Source: Sipunculus nudus
Lineage: Eukaryota > Annelida > Sipuncula > Golfingiida > Sipunculidae
Length of the DNA stretch: 64,000 bases
Direction of reading: 5' to 3'
Assembly: GCA_026874595.1 (NCBI GenBank)
Contig: CM049316.1
Location: 76,890,676-76,954,675, forward strand
In this document: one piece after another, positions 49,868 through 60,800 of the stretch
Layout of the letters: each line of letters starts with the position of its first letter
How positions within the stretch are numbered: the first letter of the stretch is position 1
Made by a program: the position numbers and the translations under genes
Notes under the pieces: generated by a model
Seen by the model: the letters and a program-made list of their open reading frames with translations, nothing else
Database searches by the model: none
Told to the model about the DNA's origin: nothing

Positions 49868-50833
49868 CAAAATTAATGATATTATGTTAAACCCTCCTGT
49901 GATGATATTTCAAATGACTGTCACACTGGTGAAGATCAAGCGGTACTTATACCAGGGGCTGCTTGTGTAATCATTATCCAAACATGTTTATTAATTTTCT
50001 ATGAAGCTCTTGCCCAGATCAAAGATTTCCCATTTCATGCTGTCTGAATAGTCCGGTAGTCAAACAAATCTGTCACCTAATTAGATCATCATCAACAGAA
50101 AGGAGTTACTGCTGGTAGGGTGAGGCCTGAGGTTTTCACTGGATGGTGAGAACAATAGGCACGATCTCAGTTCTAATCATGCCGAGTGAGTCAGGTTCCA
50201 ACCTAACTGAGGGACAAAATCAGGAGCAATATTATGCCTATTCTATCTAGCACTCTGATTTCAATTTTGCCTTATATGGAAGTTTCCCCATATAAAAATA
50301 TCCCAGCACACAGTCTCAGTACCTCTCTTCAGCTGCTTAACACCTTGTTTTGGTTCTGCGTGTGAGTAAACATGGTACACTTGTGTCTGTAAACAAGGCT
50401 GCATGGCTGTAGGTTCAATTTTACATATGACTGACAAATCCCAACAAGGACTAGTCCAAAAATGAATGTGTTGTGAAACAATATTTTAGCCTGAAATGAA
50501 AACAGTTAACACAGGACAGTCAGCACTTCAGGTGCTGTTTATGAAAGTAGGACGTTTTGGACACAGACATTCCGGACTGGGATGCTCCGGACTAGGACAT
50601 TCTGGTCTAGGACGTTTCAGACAGGCCTTTTTGCAAGGGAGGACATTTCGGACATATCAATGTTATTACTAGGAAATGATCTGTCGTTATTATAATTTTT
50701 AGTGTAACAATGTACCCATGTTTTCAGTGATATAATATTCATTTGCCTCCAAAATATGGGGATTAACTGGGGGTTCATTTTGTGGTATTTGTAAGCAAAA
50801 AGATACAGTGTTTGTCCAATATTATTACATATT
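49868..50833. other. No gene; GGACATTTCGGAC-type motif cluster
   Basis: Between 50548 and 50661 there are several degenerate copies of a GGACATTCCGGACTAG-like motif, also seen at 11779-11816. The rest shows nothing recognisable. Confidence 0.45.
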
Positions 50834-51813
50834 TGTATCCGCCAAAACAGAGATTTGCAGATACTATGTTTTCAGCCCACCCCCACTGCCACCACGTAGG
50901 TGTCCGGAGAACTCCTCCGTAACTGCTGGGCGGAATTTTACGAAACCCGGGATTATGTTCAGGTCACACGTGAACTGCTGCGCCCCAATTTTGTTTTGAC
51001 CTCTGACCTTTCCCCTGCGCTCTGCGTCCATCTGTGCATGTGTGTTCACACATAAACCGCCATATCTCTGGACTTGTTTGACCGATCGGGCTGAAATTTA
51101 GCATGTTTATACATCTTGGATAGGTTTTCAATTTTTGTGACAGGTGGCGCCACCTACCTCCCTGTTTACGCTTCAGACATTCATGTTAATATCTCAGGAC
51201 TGGTTTGACGGATCAGCCTGAAATTTCGCATATGTAGAAGTCTAACATAGCCCTTTAACATATCCGAAACTGGTGGCGCCACCTGCAACCGTTTTTGCAC
51301 AGAGGCCATCTGTTTATCTACTTTTGGATAAAATCATGCATATCTCTGCAGTGGTTGGACTTATTTCCTGAAATTTTGTACGTTTATACATCTTGGATAG
51401 ATTTTTCGTTGATACGACAGGTGGCGCCACCTAACTATGCCTTTGCAGTGCAGACATCTATGCTGATATCTCAGGACTTGTTTGACCAATTGGACTGAAA
51501 TTTTACATGTTTATTCATCTTGGATAGTTTTTCTATTTTTGTGACTGGTGGAGCCACCTACCTCCTCGTCTCTCTCTGTCTCTAAGTCTCTCTCACTCAC
51601 TTGCTGTCTTGCTTGCTCTCTCTCGCCCTCCCTCCAGGTAATTCAGCCTTTACATCATAACAATACCACACCAACTAATCTATATCTTTCATGTAATATG
51701 TCATCTACCACACAATGGGTTTTCCCATTACCTCTATATCCATCACCACTTCACCCGTAACTCTCTGATTTAGGCGGATACACGTAGTCGCTTGTCGACT
51801 ACCCGTATTCTAG
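50834..51813 (+). mobile_element. Helitron-like family A, complete copy (1.0 kb)
   Basis: Opposite orientation to the copy at 22842. The left-end hairpin at 50835-50864 has outer arm GTATCCGCCAAAAC and a decayed inner arm TTTGCAGATAC. Three exact GGTGGCGCCACC sites lie at 51143, 51272 and 51420. The right end has arm GGCGGATAC (51773-51781), palindrome TAGTCGCTTGTCGACTA (51785-51801) and terminal CTAG (51810-51813) followed by TTTA. No coding. Confidence 0.78.
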
Positions 51814-52315
51814 TTTATACATTAAATTCATATAGTTTTAAGGTGTGTTTATGTTGGCATCAGTGATCATGTCACTTTTTCTAACACTTGTATACAGAAG
51901 TAAGCCAACAGTTTCAGTACAATATTTTGGCAGGTACTGTTTTATTCCAAAGAAAGGCACTATTTTTATTGTTTATTTAACATGCTTAAAATTTGAACAA
52001 GATTCGGAACTACTATAGAATCACTCACACATTGTCTTGACAAGGTATGTGGCTATACGGACAGACTTTATGATGTTTAAAATTTATGTAATGAAGAAGA
52101 AAGAGGCAGGTAAAAGTAAGTGGCAAAATCAAGACACATGCAGCTAAATATAAAACCATTTTCTGTCATGTCTCAGCGAGGTGCAAAAGTTAATCTAGAT
52201 AGTCATGCCCAAGAGGAGGTCACATTGAGTGGCTGTTTTATCAGAGGTACCGAGCCTGGTGGACGTTTCAGCGGACCAATTAAACATCCCCCCCCCGCCT
52301 TGACCCAGTGTTAGC
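51814..52315. other. No gene recognised
   Basis: One 64-codon frame (52120-52314) has no recognisable similarity and ends in a poly-C tract. Confidence 0.5.
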
Positions 52316-52790
52316 TCCGTTGTAAACATTGAGCCACAGGCCACTGCCTTCATATATATTGCAGACAGGATGCAAGCATGTGGTAGACAATGCACTTGTT
52401 TGAGTAAATCTGATCCTGTGTGTTGGGCGCCTGTTGTCCTGAGCTGGAGTGATTGTTTCAGCCAGCAGTGTGCATGTGTTACATCATCACTGCTAACTTC
52501 CCAGCCTACCCAGCTGAACTGTAATACATGTACCTGCTGGGCTGAAACAATTCAGTGTGTAATAACCCCATGTGTAGCCAGTGGCCCCTGTGTAGCCCGT
52601 GGTCAGGTTTCCATGACACTCACCACAATGATGATGTAACACATGCACACTGCTGCCTGAATTAATCACTGTGGCTCACTATAGGACAGGCCCTGGACAT
52701 ACAGGATCTGATGTACTCAAAACCGGTGCTACGTTCAGTCAGCTAGATAAATGAAGGCAGTTGCCTGTGGCTCTGGGTTTACTACAGAGC
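52316..52790. repeat. Long imperfect palindrome (fold-back element)
   Basis: Nested inverted matches share one centre near 52555. GAGCCACAGGCCACTGCC (about 52329-52346) pairs with GGCAGTTGCCTGTGGCTC (about 52757-52774). A block with CTGATCCTGTGTGTTGGG pairs with its inverted relative near 52700. GCAGTGTGCATGTGTTACAT (about 52465-52484) pairs with ATGTAACACATGCACACTGC (about 52633-52652). Together these give arms of roughly 220 bp. It could transcribe into a long hairpin. Confidence 0.7.
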
Positions 52791-54553
52791 CACAACTGGG
52801 TCTCCCCCTAGCCTGATTTAATCGGACTCAATATTATTAGGCCTTGCTGCAGTCTTGCAGCACTGACATATATAGTAAACAATGATCAAGCGCTGCAGTC
52901 CCTGGCGAGGAGAGTCTATACTTTCAAAGGTTGCATGGATCTGTGCAACCCCTAAGACACGTATATGCCTTGTGTAACGTGAGGACACCAGTCAAACCCC
53001 ACATATTATTATTGTTACAGATGCTTGGACTCTGTTGGGACCAAAACTTTTGCTGAATGATCAGTATGCAATTAATTATGGGCACTTACTCTGAATGAAG
53101 TCAGATATTACTTTGTCTCTGTCTGGCCATTGGAGCCTTCAAGTTGGAACAGCCAATAGGAAATTAGCATTATTGACAACACGCAATGTATGATGGGAAG
53201 GATGCTTATGAAAATATGGTCTTTCCTAGTGCACAGCACTGCATTCCTATGAAAAGCCCCCCTGAATCCCTCTTTTGCATAGATTGCCCACCTAATTTGC
53301 ATGGGATTCCTTTTCCAACAGAGTCCTGTTGCGCATGCAACAACTGAACCCCGGCAGTTCAAAGGATAAAAACATTTACAGGCGCACATAAAGGTGATAT
53401 ATCGATTAAATTTGATACATATTAAGTTTATTTCTATATATAAATACAAGATTGCTTCTCTATCGCACAACAAGCAGTGGTATTTCATGTTAAAGGTCCC
53501 TCCATGTACCACAGGGTGAACTCTCACCGCCAAATGTTCTGAACCAATATCACAGATAAATGGAGTCTGTACGTGGAGGGCTATATTAGGCCCTGCCATA
53601 TATTGAGTCAGATAGCTATACAGAGAGAGTTTCTACAATATAAGCCTCAGACTACACACCACCCAATGCCCTTGTAACCAGTGTCAGCAGGTGTTTATTA
53701 CCCTGTGCCAGCACATCACTCTTCAGAGCTGGGCAAAATGTAAAAGAATTTTAGCTGTCAATCACTCGAGTCAATGTGACAATGAGGCTATCAGTGAGGT
53801 CATCAAGTGCGCCTATTGGACTGTTCTTCTCTGTCCCAACTAAACTCGCTGACATGCTGGTAAAAAGGTCAGTAAATGTTTAAAAATAATGATCCCCCTG
53901 CCCCCCCCCCCCCCCCCCCCCCCCCGCCCACTGCCTGGGAAGTGTGAAACCACAAACTGGCCATCAGGAGCTGGCCCAGAGCTGGTAACGTGAGATATGT
54001 AACATATTAAACCTCTGACGCATTGAGGACATAACTCACGGAGCTCGTGGAGGGCTTGGGTTACCGTTGTGCTCACTCTGTAACTGTGCCTACGTCTTTA
54101 TACCTTCAGGTGGTGTGTGCTGGTTCGTGACTTCGTGTGGCGTGTCTGATACGCCCATTTATCGCTCAAAAGAAAACGGTAAAATGTTAAGCTCATGAAA
54201 CATTAAAAATGACCTTTAACAGATTTTCCCAGTGATGCATCTGAAACTCAGTATAAATTTTCACTAAATGTAAACTATGAGTACGTACAGAATTTAATAT
54301 TTAGTGTAAAGCAACACGGCTGGGATACAATTCTCTTGCAATTTATATCCCTATTACACCATTACATTATTTGTATAAATCAGGCGTAATATTTTACATT
54401 CTCTAGTGTCACTCGCTGAGGATTGTTTTGATGAACGAGTTGACAGCGAATGCAAGTCCGGATTTTTCAATGAATATAATTTTATAGTGTTCAGAGGAAA
54501 TTGCTCGTTTTCATTAGCCGAAAATCTACGTGAAGCAACAACATAAACCTAAA
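52791..54553. other. RABIF 5' flank, no gene recognised
   Basis: A 163-codon minus-strand frame at 53108-53599 lacks any recognisable domain. A run of about 25 Cs lies at 53901-53925. The segment just before RABIF (54420-54550) is the presumed promoter and 5' leader; no TATA box is evident. Confidence 0.5.
53901..53925 (+). repeat. Poly-C tract
   Basis: A run of 25 Cs, about 0.6 kb upstream of the RABIF start. Confidence 0.9.
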
Positions 54554-55463
54554 ATGGCAACTAAAAGGGAAGGTCCTGGTGCGGAAAGTTCCAATTTAGA
54601 TGGCGAAGTTCCGCCGGCAAATATGTCAAATTCTCCGCCCGAAACTGTCCCATCTCAACGAAAGACGGAGTCGGCAACGGAAAATGCACTTGTTGTTGAT
54701 GGTAGAAATAGTAAGACGGTGATGTGTGAGAGGTGTTCAAGTGTAGTTCTGTTACCAAAGGCTGCTAAAGTCGTCCAGAAGGAGGTAAGAAATCAAGGTT
54801 ATTCAATCTTATTACTGATAATTTGATAATCATATCAGTCAGTCAACTTGAATGTTGAATACCGTAAATCTCGTGTATAAGTCCGCAGAAGCTTGAAACA
54901 CAAAACTGACCAGTGTAACAATACTTAATGGTATGTTAATATCATTTACCATAAAGTGTGGATAGACCATAATTTTTACAGGATTCAAGTGCCTTTGACA
55001 AGAAAATCCCAAAGCCTAAATGTAAATCAATGGGGACTTTCCAAGGTTTTTTCATTGTCACCATATCACAAGCAATAAATTATTTGATGACCTTTCCAAA
55101 AGTTGAATGCTGTTATTTTCATTAAGATTTCAATACATAATTTGAAGTACATAAAATATTTAAGTGCAGTATAGCGCACTTAGACTTAGGGCAGTTTAAA
55201 ATGTGCTCATGTTTCTTTTTCAGATATTTCTGCCTCACATGAAGAAAAAGTCAGAGAAACAGGCGCCGGGTGATGGGGAAACACTATTGGACTACTGGGT
55301 TGTTGGTGACATGTTTGAGTTTGAGAACATTGGCTTTTCCAATACAGTGGACAATATCAAATATCTAATATGTGCAGATTGTGAGGTTGGGCCTATAGGC
55401 TGGCATGATATAACAGATAAGAAAGCATTCTTTATCGCTCTGGACCGTGTCAAACACAAGTGA
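54554..55463 (+). CDS. RABIF: RABIF/MSS4, Rab-interacting zinc-binding protein, two coding exons
   Basis: MSS4 binds nucleotide-free Rab GTPases of the secretory pathway and acts as a guanine-nucleotide-release factor or holdase chaperone in the cytosol. Exon 1 is 54554-54784 (77 codons, donor GTAAGA) and exon 2 is 55224-55463 (79 codons plus TGA, acceptor TTTTTCAG), joined in phase 0: 156 residues. The zinc ligands are C58-x2-C61 (MCERC) and C127-x2-C130 (CADC). Family signatures follow: IFLPHMKKK (78-86), DMFEFENIGF (106-115), NIKYLICADCEVGPIGWH (121-138). The start is the ATG with good context (AAAATGG); an in-frame TAG lies at 54515 and no earlier ATG intervenes. The N-terminus is about 35-45 residues longer than human MSS4 (123 residues), Ser/Glu/Pro-rich and probably disordered. 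No introns are missing. Confidence 0.96.
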
Positions 55464-56281
55464 CACATACATTTGTATAGTCTTTTGCTTATTAAATAGC
55501 GGTGTAGATTACAAAGTCATTTGTACAGTTAGGTAAATTTTTGTTTATAGACCATGACGGAATAGAATAAATAGCTACTTTAGTACTGTGTCATTGAGGA
55601 GCAAATGTGATCCTCTCTATTGATTGAGTTGCATGTGTTCCATAAATTCCTGTCAAGGATTGTGATTGCAGGTGCAGAAATATGCTATATATATATAGAA
55701 GCCACTCTTTCTGACAAATTGTTATTGTATGTACATCTATAATAAGACTTAAAGGCCCTCTGTGAGAAATAAATTTAGAGTTTAGGAAACCTCTCTAAAA
55801 TGGCACCTCTTTTTTACAGGTAAATAGCCATGTCTCATTGATGTCCATAAAAATGAGATTAACTGTACACAAATTGGCTTCCATAAATATTTGTCCAATT
55901 CTAAAAAAAATATTCTAAAGTCATATTAATTATGCCATTTATACATTTTGCAGTGATTCTTTCATTGCCAGTATTAGCTAGCTACCACTGGCACTGAGTA
56001 TCAGGGAACAAGGATTTTTTTATCATTTGAACATGTGAAGTGTTTTCTCAGCTTGTGTAAGATAAGGAGTTTTTGTCAAACTCAGTGGTTGTTATACACA
56101 GTTGTCATTTGGATATTACTGGTATCATGGACTCTCAAATGTAAGTGCTGATTCACAAACCCTGCTTACATGGTTTGTTTATTAAAACATGCTAACATGA
56201 TAATTCATCATATGCACAAAAGACAGAAAAAGTTTGAGTATTTTTAAATATAAATAAGTGCATTCATAATGTTTGGATAAA
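55464..56281 (+). other. RABIF 3' untranslated region and flank
   Basis: AATAAA hexamers occur at 55566 and near 55769, either of which could direct polyadenylation. No further coding is seen. Confidence 0.5.
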
Positions 56282-57388
56282 TACATGCACCTGACAAGGG
56301 GGTTGTCAAGGTCAACATTGAGGGGCATGTTTTGTTATTAAGAATCCTCTGAAAGAAGATGTATCAAATTTGAAAGTGGCTGCATAGTTTTAATTGGCAA
56401 ACCATTAATTAGTAAAATTATGCATGTGGCAAATACAGACTGTTTTTTCTGTTGACACAGAAGTCTGTCAGTTGATATCATATACAATAGATATTGATAG
56501 GTGTATGTAGATTAACATATACTGTCACGTATGACTGATAGCACAATTAGGGTTTCCTGCACAAATTTAGGTTTCTGTTTATAGACTTAGAATGTTTTCT
56601 GATTAAAAAATCCACTATTACTGTTGCCTTTAGTAACACTTGGCCTGTAAAACTGAGGATTTTCTTTTAAACTATTGATTGAGATTATTTTGATAAGCAG
56701 ATTTGTAAATGCAGTCAATTGAACCAGAGTGAATGAAAACATTCTCATAGATACAAATTATTACATATAGTCAGAATAATTTGTGCATTTTATTCTTTAC
56801 AATCTAGATTATTTAGCTGTTCATCAAATATGTCACAGTACTTGCATCTGATCAGGTCAGGTGTTTGGTTAAATTCATTCACTAGTTATCTCTGTCTGTA
56901 ATAAGTGTTGATACACTCATCATTGCGAGGCCATGCAATCCTGTTTTTTTTTGTACACTGCATAGCAAATGGACATTGGGTACAATCTTGCTTTATCAAT
57001 AAATAATTGTACAAGGGATTGTTTTTTGAGTACTGTTAACTTTTGAAAGACCTTTAAGTCTACCAAGTCTGTATCCAGTACAGTGCACACCTCAAACCTA
57101 CCCAGCCTTTATCCAGTATAGTACACACCTCAACCCTACCCAACCTGTATGAAGTAAAGTAAACACCTCAAACCTACCCAACCTGTATCCAGTACAGTAC
57201 ACACCTCAACCCTACCCAGCCTTTATCCAGTACAGAACACAGCTCAACCCTACCCAGCCTGTATCCAGTACAGTATACACCTCAACCCTACCTGGTCTGT
57301 ATCCAGTACAGTACACCCCTCAACCCTACCCAGCTTATATCCAGTACAGTACACACCCCAAACCCTACCCAGCCTGTATCCAGTACAG
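56282..57388. repeat. Tandem duplication, copy 1 (1,107 bp)
   Basis: Begins TACATGCACCTGACAAGG and ends inside a small 38-bp array. The same sequence restarts at 57389 directly after it. Copy 1 retains a 340-bp segment (56678-57017) that copy 2 lacks. Confidence 0.88.
57065..57388. repeat. Founder 38-bp minisatellite array (about 8.5 units)
   Basis: Heterogeneous units of the form CACCTCAACCCTACCCAGCC plus TGTATCCAGTACAGTA. Only the third unit has the GAAGTAAAGTAAA variant that dominates the large array downstream. Confidence 0.9.
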
Positions 57389-57814
57389 TACATGCACCTG
57401 ACAAGGGGGTTGTCAAGGTCAACATTGAGGGGCATGTTTTGTTATTAAGAATCCTCTGAAAGATGTATCAAATTTGAAAGTGGCTGCATAGTTTTAATTG
57501 GCAAACCATTAATTAGTAAAATTATGCATGTAGCAAATACAGACTGTTTTTTCTGTTGACACAGAAGTCTGTCAGTTGATATCATATACAATAGATATTG
57601 ATAGGAGTATGTAGATTAACATATACTGTCACGTATGACTGATAGCACAATTAGGGTTTCCTGCACAAATTTAGGTTTCTGTTTATAGACTTAGAATGTT
57701 TTCTGATTAAAAATCCACTATTACTGTTGCCTTTAGTATCACTTGGCCTGTAAAACTGAGGATTTTCTTTTAAACTATTGTTTTTTGAGTACTGTTAACT
57801 TTTGAAAGACCTTT
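57389..57814. repeat. Tandem duplication, copy 2, unique part
   Basis: 57389-57780 matches 56282-56677. Then the sequence jumps to the equivalent of 57018, with a shared ATTG at the junction, so 340 bp were lost. Small differences (for example one fewer GAA near 57460) show some age. Confidence 0.88.
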
Positions 57815-60800
57815 AAGTCTACCAAGTCTGTATCCAGTACAGTGCACACCTCAAACCTACCCAGCTTTTATCCAGTATAGTACACACCTCAACCCTACCA
57901 AACCTGTATGAAGTAAAGTAAACACCTCAAACCTACCCAACCTGTATAAAGTAAAGTAAACACCTAAAACCTACCCAACCTGTATGAAGTAAAGTAAACA
58001 CCTAAAACCTACCCAACCTGTATGAAGTAAAGTAAACACCTAAAACCTACCCAACCTGTATGAAGTAAAGTAAACACCTCAAACCTACCCAACCTGTATG
58101 AAGTAAAGTAAACACCTAAAACCTACCCAACCTGTATGAAGTAAAGTAAACACCTCAAACCTACCCAACCTGTATGAAGTAAAGTAAACACCTCAAACCT
58201 ACCCAACCTGTATGAAGTAAAGTAAACACCTCAAACCTACCCAACCTGTATGAAGTAAAGTAAACACCTAAAACCTACCCAACCTGTATGAAGTAAAGTA
58301 AACACCTCAAACCTACCCAACCTGTATGAAGTAAAGTAAACACCTCAAACCTACCCAACCTGTATGAAGTAAAGTAAACACCTCAACCCTACCCAACCTG
58401 TATGAAGTAAAGTAAACACCTCAAACCTACCCAACCTGTATGAAATAAAGTAAACACCTAAAACCTACCCAACCTGTATGAAGTAAAGTAAACACCTAAA
58501 ACCTACCCAACCTGTATGAAGTAAAGTAAACACCTAAAACCTACCCAACCTGTATGAAGTAAAGTAAACACCTCAAACCTACCCAACCTGTATGAAGTAA
58601 AGTAAACACCTCAAACCTACCCAACCTGTATGAAATAAAGTAAACACCTAAAACCTACCCAACCTGTATGAAGTAAAGTAAACACCTAAAACCTACCCAA
58701 CCTGTATGAAGTAAAGTAAACACCTCAAACCTACCCAACCTGTATGAAGTAAAGTAAACACCTAAAACCTACCCAACCTGTATGAAGTAAAGTAAACACC
58801 TCAAACCTACCCAACCTGTATGAAGTAAAGTAAACACCTCAAACCTACCCAACCTGTATGAAGTAAAGTAAACACCTCAAACCTACCCAACCTGTATGAA
58901 GTAAAGTAAACACCTAAAACCTACCCAACCTGTATGAAGTAAAGTAAACACCTCAAACCTACCCAACCTGTATGAAATAAAGTAAACACCTAAAACCTAC
59001 CCAACCTGTATGAAGTAAAGTAAACACCTCAAACCTACCCAACCTGTATGAAGTAAAGTAAACACCTCAAACCTACCCAACCTGTATGAAGTAAAGTAAA
59101 CACCTCAAACCTACCCAACCTGTATGAAGTAAAGTAAACACCTCAAACCTACCCAACCTGTATGAAGTAAAGTAAACACCTCAAACCTACCCAACCTGTA
59201 TGAAGTAAAGTAAACACCTCAAACCTACCCAACCTGTATGAAGTAAAGTAAACACCTCAAACCTACCCAACCTGTATGAAGTAAAGTAAACACCTCAAAC
59301 CTACCCAACCTGTATGAAGTAAAGTAAACACCTAAAACCTACCCAACCTGTATGAAGTAAAGTAAACACCTAAAACCTACCCAACCTGTATAAAGTAAAG
59401 TAAACACCTCAAACCTACCCAACCTGTATGAAGTAAAGTAAACACCTCAAACCTACCCAACCTGTATGAAGTAAAGTAAACACCTCAAACCTACCCAACC
59501 TGTATGAAGTAAAGTAAACACCTCAACCCTACCCAACCTGTATGAAGTAAAGTAAACACCTCAAACCTACCCAACCTGTATGAAGTAAAGTAAACACCTC
59601 AAACCTACCCAACCTGTTTGAAGTAAAGTAAACACCTCAAACCTACCCAACCTGTATGAAGTAAAGTAAACACCTCAAACCTACCCAACCTGTATGAAAT
59701 AAAGTAAACACCTAAAACCTACCCAACCTGTATGAAGTAAAGTAAACACCTCAAACCTACCCAACCTGTATGAAGTAAAGTAAACACCTCAAACCTACCC
59801 AACCTGTATGAAGTAAAGTAAACACCTCAAACCTACCCAACCTGTATGAAGTAAAGTAAACACCTCAAACCTACCCAACCTGTATGAAGTAAAGTAAACA
59901 CCTCAAACCTACCCAACCTGTATGAAGTAAAGTAAACACCTCAAACCTACCCAACCTGTATGAAGTAAAGTAAACACCTCAAACCTACCCAACCTGTATG
60001 AAGTAAAGTAAACACCTCAAACCTACCCAACCTGTATGAAATAAAGTAAACACCTAAAACCTACCCAACCTGTATGAAGTAAAGTAAACACCTAAAACCT
60101 ACCCAACCTGTATGAAGTAAAGTAAACACCTCAAACCTACCCAACCTGTATGAAATAAAGTAAACACCTCAAACCTACCCAACCTGTATGAAGTAAAGTA
60201 AACACCTCAAACCTACCCAACCTGTATGAAGTAAAGTAAACACCTCAAACCTACCCAACCTGTATGAAGTAAAGTAAACACCTCAAACCTACCCAACCTG
60301 TATGAAATAAAGTAAACACCTAAAACCTACCCAACCTGTATGAAGTAAAGTAAACACCTAAAACCTACCCAACCTGTATGAAGTAAAGTAAACACCTAAA
60401 ACCTACCCAACCTGTATGAAGTAAAGTAAACACCTAAAACCTACCCAACCTGTATGAAGTAAAGTAAACACCTCAAACCTACCCAACCTGTATGAAATAA
60501 AGTAAACACCTAAAACCTACCCAACCTGTATGAAGTAAAGTAAACACCTCAAACCTACCCAACCTGTATGAAGTAAAGTAAACACCTCAAACCTACCCAA
60601 CCTGTATGAAGTAAAGTAAACACCTCAAACCTACCCAACCTGTATGAAGTAAAGTAAACACCTAAAACCTACCCAACCTGTATGAAGTAAAGTAAACACC
60701 TCAAACCTACCCAACCTGTATGAAATAAAGTAAACACCTAAAACCTACCCAACCTGTATGAAATAAAGTAAACACCTCAAACCTACCCAACCTGTATGAA

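Noticed and set aside
53108-53599. 163-codon minus-strand frame as a gene
   Set aside because: No recognisable domain or splice context; composition looks like chance openness.
54530-54553. Upstream extension of RABIF from position 54530
   Set aside because: The codon there is GTG, not ATG; the first ATG after the in-frame TAG at 54515 is at 54554.
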